From Streptomyces akebiae (GTDB lineage: Bacteria > Actinomycetota > Actinomycetes > Streptomycetales > Streptomycetaceae), in the NCBI RefSeq assembly GCF_019599145.1, contig NZ_CP080647.1, forward strand, positions 1,054,001 to 1,118,000: DNA of 64,000 bases, in the 5' to 3' direction. Below the pieces are notes generated by a model that saw only the letters and a list, made by a program, of their open reading frames with translations, ran no database searches and had not been told where the DNA came from. Numbering within the stretch: position 1 is the stretch's first letter; each line of letters opens with the position of its first letter. Below are positions 35,537-43,126 of the stretch, piece by piece. Position numbers and translations under genes: made by a program.

Positions 35537-36798
35537 CAGAGATCTCCGAACGTCATCCGGGCCACCCACTTGGTGTTGAGCACGCCGGGCGCGGCGGGCA
35601 CGATGATCCGCGCCGGGTAGCCGTGGTCGGGGGACAGTCGCTCGCCGTTGACGTCCAGGGCGAGCAGGGAGCGCGGGTCGCGGACCTGATTGGCGCGCAG
35701 GGCGGCCCGGCGGAAGGCGCCGCGCCGCTGGAGGGACTCCACCAGGACATCGGGTGCCGCCTCGGCCTCGTACCCGACAAGGGCCGCGAGGTCACGCAGC
35801 CGTACGCCCCGCCACCACTGGTCGGAGGTGGACCAGCCCTCGACGCAGGCGATGGGCAACGCGGCGCTGTGCAACGGCAGTTCGACCAGTTCGGCCCGGC
35901 TGAGCCGTACGGTCCCGGAGGGCCCGGTGACGGCCAGCCGCCACACCTCCCCGCTCGTCTCCGCCGTGCTGATCCCCCGCGACGCGGCCGTCTTGTTGAT
36001 CTGGAAGCCGTTCGGCCCGCTGCCCGGCTCGGCACCACCGTGCGGAGCGAGGAGGGCCGTCCGCCGCAACGGCCCGTCGAAGTTCTGCCCCACGGTCGTC
36101 CCGAACAGCAGCAGCGAGCCGCCCCCGACCAGCCAGACGGCGCCCCGCCGCGACACGGTGGGCTCCGCCGGGTCCGGGGGCACCAGCGAGGGCTCCTCCG
36201 AGGACACCGGCGGCGGTGCCCCTTCCCCGCCGCTCCCTCGCATCTGACGCAGGTTGCGTACGGCCGTAGGCGCCCTCAGCACCACGTGGACCGTGAACGC
36301 GGCGAAGAACACCCACGCCCCGTAGAAGTGCAGCGGGTAGAAGGAGCCGGGGAAGACGTAGTCGAGCTGGATGTTGAGCACGCCGGTCACGAACTCGAAC
36401 AGCACCCCGCCGACCAGCAGAAGCAGCGAGATCCGCTCCAGAGCATGGGCGAGCGACCGCGCCGGAGGCAGCTGGAAGAGCCTGGGCACCACCGACCACA
36501 GCTTGGCCAGCAGGACCGGGACCAGCGCGATCCCGAGCGTGACATGGACGCCCTGGGTGAACCGGTACAGCCAGGACGGACCCGTCGGCCACGGGAAGAG
36601 GTAGAACCCGAGAACCCCCTTGTCCGGGGTCTTGTCGTTCACCGGCGACAGACCCGGGTTGTACGCGGCGTACGACAGCAGCCCGGTCACGAACAGTGCC
36701 GTGATCCCGGCGAGCAGCACCACACCGAGGAGAGAGGTGAACCAGGGGCCGCGCAGCGGGCTGCGCCAGAAAGCGGGTGAGGAAGGAGACCGTGCCAT
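35536..36798 (-). CDS. Molybdopterin oxidoreductase (sulfite-oxidase fold) with membrane b-type domain
   Basis: 420 residues from ATG 36798. The N-terminal half has four to five membrane helices with histidines (FTQGVHVTLGIALVPVLLAK, PLHFYGAWVFFAAFTVHVVL) resembling a cytochrome b561-like diheme domain. After a linker and another helix (GAVWLVGGGSLLLFGTTVG), the outer part has the sulfite-oxidase/YedY fold: LSRAELVELPLHSAALPIAC with the Moco-ligand cysteine in IACVEGWSTSDQWWRGV, and GYPARIIVPAAPGVLNTKWV. It should carry electrons between the membrane and a periplasm-side substrate, perhaps in sulfur or methionine sulfoxide chemistry. Co-transcribed with the membrane protein downstream. Confidence 0.85.
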   Translation of the reverse strand: MARSPSSPAFWRSPLRGPWFTSLLGVVLLAGITALFVTGLLSYAAYNPGLSPVNDKTPDKGVLGFYLFPWPTGPSWLYRFTQGVHVTLGIALVPVLLAKLWSVVPRLFQLPPARSLAHALERISLLLLVGGVLFEFVTGVLNIQLDYVFPGSFYPLHFYGAWVFFAAFTVHVVLRAPTAVRNLRQMRGSGGEGAPPPVSSEEPSLVPPDPAEPTVSRRGAVWLVGGGSLLLFGTTVGQNFDGPLRRTALLAPHGGAEPGSGPNGFQINKTAASRGISTAETSGEVWRLAVTGPSGTVRLSRAELVELPLHSAALPIACVEGWSTSDQWWRGVRLRDLAALVGYEAEAAPDVLVESLQRRGAFRRAALRANQVRDPRSLLALDVNGERLSPDHGYPARIIVPAAPGVLNTKWVARMTFGDL

Positions 36799-36913
36799 GC
36801 CCCGACGCTAGGCCCGGAGCACCCGGTGAGAGGGTGCGCGACTCATGACGAAAGGCTGACGTCCGCGCATGTCGAGGATCCACCGGCCCCCCTCCGGCCT
36901 AACGTCTCCGAGC

Positions 36914-38236
36914 GTGAACCGCGATCTCCGCCGCGACCTGTACGCCGTCGCCGCCGCCGCTCTGCTCGTCGTGACGGCCGCGCTGGCAGGCATCGCGATC
37001 AAGCGCGCCGAGGACGTCCTGCACGTCGGCTGGCCACCCCTGTACGCCAACTGGCTGCCCCACACCGGCCCCGGCACCCCCGCCGCGATCATCGTCGCCG
37101 CCGTCGTCGTCGCGTACGGCCCCGCACTGGCCGCCCGGCTGCCCTGGCGGCTCCTGCTGTGGACCGTGTGGGCCACCTCCACGGCCTGGACCTTCTCCCT
37201 CGCCCTCGTCGACGGCTGGCACCGCGGCGTCGCCCGCCGGCTGACGACCAGATACGAGTACCTCCAGGTCATCGACCGCTTCGACGACATACCCCACACC
37301 CTGCGGGACTTCACCCGCCACATCCTGCTCGGCTCCCCCGACCACTGGCCGCCGCACGTCGCCGGCCACCCGCCAGGCGCCACCCTCACCTTCGTCCTCC
37401 TCGACCGGATCGGCCTGGGCGGCGGAGCGTGGGCGGGCGCCTTCGTCATCACCGTCGGAGCGACCACCGCGGCCGCGGTCCTCGTCACCGCGCGAACCCT
37501 CACGAGCGAGGCCCTCGCACGCAGGGCCGCCCCCTTCCTCGTCCTGGCGCCGGCGGCAGTATGGGCGGGCACGTCGGCGGACGGGTACTTCGCGGCGGTC
37601 GCCGCCTGGGCCGTGGCGTTCCTCGCCCTCGCGGTGACGGACCACCGACCACGGGCGACCGCCTTCACCGCCGGGCTCCTCCTCGGTCTCACCGTTTACC
37701 TGTCGTACGGCCTCACCCTCTTCGCCGTGATGGCCGCCACCGTCCTGCTGCTCGGCTCCCGGCGGCTGCCGATCCTCCCGTACACGATCGCCGGACTCGC
37801 CGTCGTCCCGCTCGCGTTCACCATGGCGGGCTTCAACTGGTGGGAGGCATACCACCTGCTGGTCGAGCGCTACCACCAGGGCGCCGGTGGCTTCCGCCCG
37901 TACGGCTACTGGGTGTGGGCCAATCTCGCCTGCACGGTCCTGGTCGTGGGCCCCGCCACGGTGGCGGGCCTTCGCCGCACCGGCGCCCTCCTCGCCCGGT
38001 GGCGCAAGTCCCCCGCCGCCGAGCGCCGTATGGGGCTGTTGCTGGGCTCCGCGCTGCTCATGCTGCTCATCGCCGACCTGTCCGGGATGAGCAAGGCGGA
38101 GACGGAACGGATCTGGCTGCCGTTCGCGATGTGGCTGCTCGCGGCAGGCGCCTTCCTCGACCGACCCCGCGCCTGGCTGACGGCCCAGGCGGCGCTCGGC
38201 CTGCTCCTCAACCACCTCCTGCTGACCGGCTGGTGA
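36914..38236 (+). CDS. Polytopic membrane protein, GT-C/GT39-like
   Basis: 440 residues from GTG 36914, with a TAACGT -10-like hexamer eight bases upstream. Twelve or so hydrophobic segments separated by loops of the kind seen in dolichol/polyprenyl-phosphate-sugar-dependent glycosyltransferases. Conserved-looking loop HWPPHVAGHPPGATLTFVLL carries His-Pro-Pro-Gly, and SGMSKAETERIWLPFAMWLL has the acidic loop typical of GT-C enzymes (SKAETERIW). The activity, if any, would transfer a sugar from a lipid carrier outside the membrane. It diverges from the Moco gene and accompanies the GT2/DUF2064 genes, consistent with one surface-glycan or glycolipid pathway. Confidence 0.7.
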   Translation: MNRDLRRDLYAVAAAALLVVTAALAGIAIKRAEDVLHVGWPPLYANWLPHTGPGTPAAIIVAAVVVAYGPALAARLPWRLLLWTVWATSTAWTFSLALVDGWHRGVARRLTTRYEYLQVIDRFDDIPHTLRDFTRHILLGSPDHWPPHVAGHPPGATLTFVLLDRIGLGGGAWAGAFVITVGATTAAAVLVTARTLTSEALARRAAPFLVLAPAAVWAGTSADGYFAAVAAWAVAFLALAVTDHRPRATAFTAGLLLGLTVYLSYGLTLFAVMAATVLLLGSRRLPILPYTIAGLAVVPLAFTMAGFNWWEAYHLLVERYHQGAGGFRPYGYWVWANLACTVLVVGPATVAGLRRTGALLARWRKSPAAERRMGLLLGSALLMLLIADLSGMSKAETERIWLPFAMWLLAAGAFLDRPRAWLTAQAALGLLLNHLLLTGW

Positions 38237-38310
38237 GTGCTCTCGCACCAGCCGGTTCAGCAGCGACCGGGCACGGCCACATCCTTGATCGCTGGGCGTA
38301 TCGCTCATAT

Positions 38311-38640
38311 GTGCGAGTTGGACGCGGCTCGACAGCAGCTCGGCTCACGTCGAGCCCGCGCCCTGGACCTGCTGTCCCACCTCGTCGCGCACCGGGACCG
38401 TGTGGTGCCGAAGAACGAGCACCGTGCACCGACGGGCCTACCAGTTCGTTGCCCCGACGACGGCAGTGGGAGACGGTCCGGCCACCGGATTCAGCCAGAG
38501 TGCCGCTGTCGGGCCTGCGACGGCCGACGGCCCGCGCGGCGCCGACCGTCAGACCATCCGGTTCTGCCGGTCCGGCGACGGCACCCGCGTCGCCCACGCC
38601 ACGGTCGGTTCGGGACCGCCCTTGCTCAAGGCCGCCAACG
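38311..38640 (+). pseudogene. Winged-helix/hydrolase fusion protein, remnant
   Basis: Reads ELDAARQQL, LDLLSHLVAHRDRVVPKNE, then (after a deletion) RTVHRRAYQFVAPTTAV-like sequence in another frame, and finally TIRFCRSGDGTRVAHATVGS, GPPLLKAAN. These are successive parts of OmpR-type winged-helix regulators fused to an alpha/beta hydrolase that occur in actinobacteria. Most of the winged helix and all of the hydrolase after its first strand are missing, and frames change. This is a relic. Confidence 0.65.
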
Positions 38641-38679
38641 ACGGCACCAGGACGTCCGGTCGGATCCGGACTCGGGCGG

Positions 38680-39000
38680 GGGCCGGCGCTGCTGCTCGGA
38701 GCGGTTCCCGCACAGGCCAACGCCACCACCGAGCTGGTCTCGGCGGACGGCCAGACGGTCACGTTCGCCACGGACGACAGCAGCCGGGGTGTAAGCCGCG
38801 GCGTCACGTTCGTGGTCAATTCGGCCGACAACTGGCGGATCACGGGCAGCAGGGCCAACTCGCATCTCCTCGACCGCAGGTTCCACTGGACCTGTGACCT
38901 GAACTGGGACGCCGCGTCCGTCTCGCACGCGACCGGGACGAGGCCGTGCCCGGCGAGAAGACCCGCACCATCAGCTCGGCGGCGCACGACCGAACGTGCC
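38680..39000 (+). pseudogene. Secreted protein fragment
   Basis: ALLLGAVPAQANATTELVSA has the end of a signal peptide with an AQA cleavage site, followed by DGQTVTFATDDSSRGVSRGV, TFVVNSADNWRITGSRAN and FHWTCDLNWDAASVSHA. It lacks its own start, being directly joined to the hydrolase remnant, and after about 39000 the frame loses protein-like character. No family recognised. Confidence 0.45.
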
Positions 39001-39209
39001 GTGGGCGGCGTCGGAACCGGCCGGCCCCGGGACCCGCGCGCAATCTCCCGTCGCCCGACACACCGGGCTGTCGGGGATGAGCGCTGTCTCCCCGCTGCGC
39101 GAGCCGAGAATCGCCGCCCACACGCGGACCGAGCCGTTCAGTAGCCTTTCGACGGCCGGTCCACCACAGCTCTGTCGGCTCGGCCCGGTCGAGCTGCGGT
39201 CGCACGCTG
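39001..39209. other. Intergenic/degraded sequence
   Basis: About 200 bases without recognisable coding content between the secreted fragment and the DM13 gene. Confidence 0.35.
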
Positions 39210-39761
39210 TCAGAGGCGGGCGAGCTCGGCGGCGCCGAATGAGACGTCGAAACGGTCGCACCAGATACTCACGCTGTTGTAGCTCGACCAGTCCACGTCA
39301 CTGGGCAGCGCGTAGTTCTGGCTTCCCTTGTTGCCTTTGAGCTTGCCGAGGCTGACGTACTTTCCGTCGTCGAAGACGTGCCACCCGGCCTTCCCCTGTT
39401 TCACCGGCGCGTCGGTCAGCCAGACACGCAGGTCGGGTCCATTGCTGGTGTCGAGGTTCTCCAGCCGGACGACGTGGGAGCCGTCGGTCAGCCGTACGAG
39501 CTTCACGGTGCCCGATGTCGTGTGCTCGTGGCTGATCAGCTCACCGCTCATCACCGTCTGCGGCCCCGTCGGCGTGGTGGGCGTCCGGGAGGGCGCCGCC
39601 GCAGGAGGAGTGGAGGTTTCCACCGCCTGGGGCAGGGCCTCCTCGACGGTCTCGTCCTGCCACAGCTTCCACGGCTGGAACCAGTACGAACCGATGCCGG
39701 CTCCGGCGACCGCGGCCATCAGCACCACGATGACCCACGGCCTGCTCAGTGGCTTTCGCAC
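39210..39761 (-). CDS. DM13-domain membrane-anchored protein
   Basis: 183 residues from GTG 39761. N-terminal anchor or signal (PWVIVVLMAAVAGAGIGSYW), a Pro/Thr-rich linker (TPPAAAPSRTPTTPTGP), then a DM13 domain: VMSGELISHEHTTSGTVKLV, VVRLENLDTSNGPDLRVWLT, SLGKLKGNKGSQNYALP and YNSVSIWCDRFDVSFGAAEL with the single conserved cysteine. DM13 domains are proposed to work in redox or electron transfer at the cell surface. Located outside the membrane. It is near a flavodoxin-like gene, which could be a coincidence. Confidence 0.82.
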   Translation of the reverse strand: MRKPLSRPWVIVVLMAAVAGAGIGSYWFQPWKLWQDETVEEALPQAVETSTPPAAAPSRTPTTPTGPQTVMSGELISHEHTTSGTVKLVRLTDGSHVVRLENLDTSNGPDLRVWLTDAPVKQGKAGWHVFDDGKYVSLGKLKGNKGSQNYALPSDVDWSSYNSVSIWCDRFDVSFGAAELARL

Positions 39762-39950
39762 GCGCCCGTCCCCCGCCTCTCCTCCTGGAAATTACCTGTC
39801 GCTCCACATTCAACAGAAACGGACGGCCGTCCCGTACCCCGGAGGTGATGACGGAATGCTTACGGCGGCCTCTCTCTCGCGCACGGGTGGGAGCCCGGTG
39901 CCGTGAGCGGGGCTGGAGTCGGCCGCCATGAGACGAAGCACAGGCCCGGC

Positions 39951-40688
39951 TCAGCGGTGCTCGGGATTGTCCGCCCCCGGCCGGCAGCCGGCGTCCCACT
40001 CCGAGCGCTGGTTGCCATGGGCCGGGACACCCCCGGCGCGTTTGAGCATGGCCGCCAGGTGCATCAGGTTCCAGGTCATGAAGGCGGTGTTGCGGTTGGT
40101 GAAATCGTTCTCCGGGCCACCCGAATTCGGGTCCAGGTAGGAGGGGCCGGGGCCCGCCGCTCCGATCCAGCCCGCGTCGGCCTGCGGCGGGATGGTGTAG
40201 CCGAGGTGCTGCAGGCTGTAGAGGACGTTCATGGCGCAGTGCTTGACCCCGTCCTCGTTACCGGTGATCAGACAACCACCGACCCGCCCGTAATAGGCGT
40301 ACTGCCCTTGCGCGTTGAGCAGACTGGAGCAGCTGTACAGGCGCTCGATGACCTGTTTGGTGACGGAGCTGTTGTCACCCAGCCAGATGGGCCCGGCCAG
40401 GACCAGGATGTCCGCGGCCATCACCCGCTCGTACAGCGCGGGCCAGGCGTCGGTGGCGAAGCCGTGCTCGGTCATGTCCGGGTACACGCCCGGCGCGATG
40501 TCCTGGTCGACCGCTCGGACGAGTTCCGTGGTCACCCCCTGCGCTTCCATGATCGCCCGGCTCTTGGCCACGAGTCCCTCGGTGTGACTGACCTGGGGTG
40601 AAGGCTTGAGCGTGCAGTTGACGAAGAGCGCGTGCAGGTCATCGAAGCGGTACCTGTCCTCGGTGGACGGGGCGGACGGTGCGGCCAT
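39951..40688 (-). CDS. Flavodoxin-like NAD(P)H-dependent oxidoreductase
   Basis: 245 residues from ATG 40688. Flavodoxin fold: LHALFVNCTLKPSPQVSHTE (phosphate-binding loop), ADILVLAGPIWLGDNSSVTK (isoalloxazine contact) and GQYAYYGRVGGCLITGNEDG, all typical of the NADPH-dependent FMN reductase/flavodoxin-like family. It should bind FMN and reduce quinones, nitro compounds or iron. Stands alone; the next gene on the plus strand diverges from it. Confidence 0.85.
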   Translation of the reverse strand: MAAPSAPSTEDRYRFDDLHALFVNCTLKPSPQVSHTEGLVAKSRAIMEAQGVTTELVRAVDQDIAPGVYPDMTEHGFATDAWPALYERVMAADILVLAGPIWLGDNSSVTKQVIERLYSCSSLLNAQGQYAYYGRVGGCLITGNEDGVKHCAMNVLYSLQHLGYTIPPQADAGWIGAAGPGPSYLDPNSGGPENDFTNRNTAFMTWNLMHLAAMLKRAGGVPAHGNQRSEWDAGCRPGADNPEHR

Positions 40689-40911
40689 GGCGAGTTCCCG
40701 GGCAGGAGAGCGGACAGGGTTCGGGGCGGCACTCCGCGTGCCCCTTGAAGCAGCTTCTCGCGGAGTGCGCGCCGGGTCCCGCTGCGACGCACCGGCCGAG
40801 GCACGTGAGGGTCGTCCGGGAGTTCGTCGTGCGCCTGCTTCCCGCCCCGAGGATGCCGGAGGCGTAACAGAGCTGCCGGATCCCGTTCGGCCGAAGGCGA
40901 AGGGCAACACG

Positions 40912-41226
40912 ATGGCCGTCGACGTGTCAGCGGAGCGCCTCATCCCGCTCCCGCCCGAAGTGGTGGCCGGGTATGCCATGGACTGGCGCCACGACGCCGA
41001 GTGGACACGTGGGATCCGCACCGCGGAGCTGACGCGGGAGGCGGATGGGGGCGGCTTCGTCGTGGGTGCCGAGGTCACACGGACGGCGTACTTCCTCGGC
41101 CGACGCATGGACTACGTCCTGCGCGTGGCCGCGTACGAGCCGCCTCGGCTGCCGGACGTGGTCTCCGTGGCCGGCCCTCTCCGCGCACCGCGCTCCCTGC
41201 CGGGCCCGATCGTCATGACCCGCTGA
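40912..41226 (+). pseudogene. SRPBCC (polyketide cyclase-like) protein, C-terminally truncated
   Basis: 104 residues from ATG 40912 (AAGGG 11-15 bases upstream). The N-terminal part is SRPBCC: VDVSAERLIPLPPEVVAGYA, DWRHDAEWTRGIRTAEL, GAEVTRTAYFLGRRMDYVLR, VAAYEPPRLP. These proteins normally have about 150 residues; here the last two strands and the long C-terminal helix are replaced by an unrelated tail (GPLRAPRSLPGPIVMTR). It could still be annotated as a short CDS, but it lacks the helix that closes the ligand pocket. Confidence 0.6.
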
Positions 41227-41272
41227 CGCCGGTCAGGGACGCTGGTCCCCGACTGGTCCTCAAGAATGATCA

Positions 41273-41306
41273 AGGGCCGGTTTCGGATGCCTCCGAAACC
41301 GGCCCT
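41273..41306. terminator. Strong hairpin downstream of tRNA-Pro
   Basis: AGGGCCGGTTTCGGA (41273-41287) and TCCGAAACCGGCCCT (41292-41306) pair perfectly around TGCC. On the minus strand it lies 20 bases after the tRNA and probably ends its transcript; it also ends the SRPBCC transcript from the other side. Confidence 0.85.
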
Positions 41307-41325
41307 GACCTGTAACTGTCTCCAG

Positions 41326-41399
<74 letters not shown>

Positions 41400-41446
41400 T
41401 CGCGCTCGTCACGGTGTTCCGTGTGAACGCGCAGGTAAACCCTACC

Positions 41447-42697
41447 CTACGTGCCCATGACGTCGAGTCCGGGCCGGTGTGGCGAGGCGCGGGCGAGGTC
41501 GGCCCGGACCCGGGAGCGGATGTGCTGGATCAACGCCGCCAGGTCGGCGCAGTACACGGACGGATTGCGGAAGCCGCTGCCGGGGGCGTACCGGTGGGCG
41601 AAGAGTCCGCCCCCGCACACGGCGACCAGGGGGCAGCGTCCGCAGGTGGGTCCCAGTCCGACGGCGCCCGACTGCCTCTGACGGACCAGGGGTTCGTCCA
41701 GGACGTCGTCGAAACTGTGGCGGAACACGTCGAGCCCCGTCTCCGGCGCCCCTTCGTACGCGACCTTGAGGGAGTCGGACTGCTCGATGGAACCGTCGGT
41801 CTCGACGACGGCCAGCGTGGCGGGGGCCAGACCGACGGACTCGGTGCGCATCGCCCCCCCGAGGACACCGGCCATCAGCTCTTCGAAGAGCCGGATGCCC
41901 GTCTCCCGTCCGGGTGCGTCGTACCAACGGTCGAACACGCCCCGCAACCAGTCGGCGTAGGGAGTCCTGCCCGTGCGGGCCGTCGCTCCCCGGGTGGCCA
42001 CCGGCGGGGCGGTGGGTATCCGCCGTCGACGAAAGGCGAGACCCGGGGGTGGGGTCTCCCAAGTGCCGTGCGGCAGGAGGAGGTCGATGCGCGGAGGTCG
42101 CGAGGCCAGGAGCGCCTCGTAGGTCTCGACCGGGTCGTTGGCCAGGTCGACGGTGCACAGCAGACCCGCGTACAGGTGCCGGTACTCGGGCGCGACGAGC
42201 CGGGCGAGGCCGCTCATCACCTGTCCATGGCTCCCCCCGCCCTTCGGGAAGCGCCGATGCCGGTCGTGTCCCGCCCGGGTGCCGTCGAGGCTGACGCTGA
42301 CGCCGACCCGGTGGCGCCGCAGCACGTCCAGGATGTCGGGGGTGAGGAGCACGCCGTTGGTCTGCAGGGAGAAGCGGACGGGCACCCCCGCCTCCGCCAG
42401 CCCTCGCCCGAGGACCCCGAGCAGTTCCCCGAGCTGTCCGGCCCCGAGCAACAGCGGTTCCCCACCGTGCAGCACGACACGCACATCGGGCAGCCGGTGG
42501 GCCACGGCGTGCTCGGCGACCCGCCGGACCACCTGCTCGGCGACGGCCACGTCCATCACCCGGGGTTTGGCCTGCCAGCTGGTGTCGGCGGAGTGGTAGA
42601 CGTAGCAGTAGTCACAGTCGAGGTTGCAGCGGCTGTGCACCTTGAGGATGAACTGGCGCAGGGACACCGGAGGTTGCGGTACCGGCGGAGTGGTCAC
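41447..42697 (-). CDS. fxsB: FxsB-type radical SAM/SPASM peptide maturase, copy 1
   Basis: 416 residues from GTG 42697, overlapping the precursor stop by GTGA. Radical SAM motif CNLDCDYC (C24, C28, C31), then VVLHGGEPLLLG, VRFSLQTNGVLL and VGVSVSLDGTRAGHDRHRRF. A C-terminal SPASM-type cysteine set reads LGPTCGRCPLVAVCGGGLFA and NPSVYC. This is the FxsB branch, which modifies short precursors ending in Phe-x-Ser-x-x, in related three-residue cyclophane-forming enzymes by linking the aromatic ring to the third residue. It lacks the extra C-terminal domain seen in longer FxsB proteins. Near tRNA-Pro, and preceded by its precursor. Confidence 0.9.
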   Translation of the reverse strand: MTTPPVPQPPVSLRQFILKVHSRCNLDCDYCYVYHSADTSWQAKPRVMDVAVAEQVVRRVAEHAVAHRLPDVRVVLHGGEPLLLGAGQLGELLGVLGRGLAEAGVPVRFSLQTNGVLLTPDILDVLRRHRVGVSVSLDGTRAGHDRHRRFPKGGGSHGQVMSGLARLVAPEYRHLYAGLLCTVDLANDPVETYEALLASRPPRIDLLLPHGTWETPPPGLAFRRRRIPTAPPVATRGATARTGRTPYADWLRGVFDRWYDAPGRETGIRLFEELMAGVLGGAMRTESVGLAPATLAVVETDGSIEQSDSLKVAYEGAPETGLDVFRHSFDDVLDEPLVRQRQSGAVGLGPTCGRCPLVAVCGGGLFAHRYAPGSGFRNPSVYCADLAALIQHIRSRVRADLARASPHRPGLDVMGT

Positions 42698-42852
42698 CGC
42701 ATCGGCGCTTCAAAATCGATCGACGACTCGAACTCGGCGAAGTGTGTGCCGTCCGGATCGATGGCCTCGTGTTCGAGGCGGCGTAGGACGTGTCCCAGAG
42801 CGTTGTCCGCGACGACGAGGTCGGGGCGTGCGGGGGCGGTTGACGGAACCAT
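42694..42852 (-). CDS. fxsA: FxsA-type RiPP precursor, copy 1 (internal FxS motif)
   Basis: 52 residues, too short for ordinary gene finding; read from ATG 42852 to a TGA that overlaps the maturase GTG (GTGA). The leader is ARPDLVVADNALGHVLRRLE, the core HEAIDPDGTHFAEFESSI, and a tail DFEAPMR follows. The size, position and FESSI motif fit the FxSxx-COOH precursors, but in the usual form that motif ends the peptide; here it is followed by seven residues, including a second Phe-Glu. It may be a natural variant whose extra tail is removed, or a precursor with lost stop. No strong ribosome-binding site; GGGAG lies 16 bases upstream. Confidence 0.72.
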   Translation of the reverse strand: MVPSTAPARPDLVVADNALGHVLRRLEHEAIDPDGTHFAEFESSIDFEAPMR

Positions 42853-42933
42853 AGGGCTGACACCGTTCTCCCGGGAATCCGAACAGATGGGGGAAGCGTG
42901 CGGCGACGGCGATCACGCCGTGACTTCGATCGG

Positions 42934-42962
42934 AGAATAGCAACGAAACGCTAAGAAACGAC
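42934..42962 (-). promoter_or_regulatory. Candidate promoter of fxsA1-fxsB1
   Basis: Minus-strand TATTCT (42939-42934) in an AT-rich patch (about 42930-42990) 82 bases upstream of the precursor; the -35 box is not clear. The hairpin upstream should stop read-through from fxsT, so a separate promoter is needed here. Confidence 0.35.
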
Positions 42963-43063
42963 AGGAAGTGCCATAAACCGCTCAGAAGGTGGATCCAGTC
43001 ACCGACGGCGTCCGAGAGGGCCTCGTCTCGGCACGTCCAAGGTGAAGTGTCGGCGGGTGTACG

Positions 43064-43099
43064 CCGGGTCCCGCAGACCAACTGGTCTGCGGGACCCGG
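43064..43099. terminator. Terminator after fxsT
   Basis: CCGGGTCCCGCAGACC and GGTCTGCGGGACCCGG (16-bp perfect arms, AACT loop), 28 bases past the fxsT stop. Confidence 0.85.
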
Positions 43100-43126
43100 G
43101 CAGTGTGCGCGTTCACGCGGCGGACG

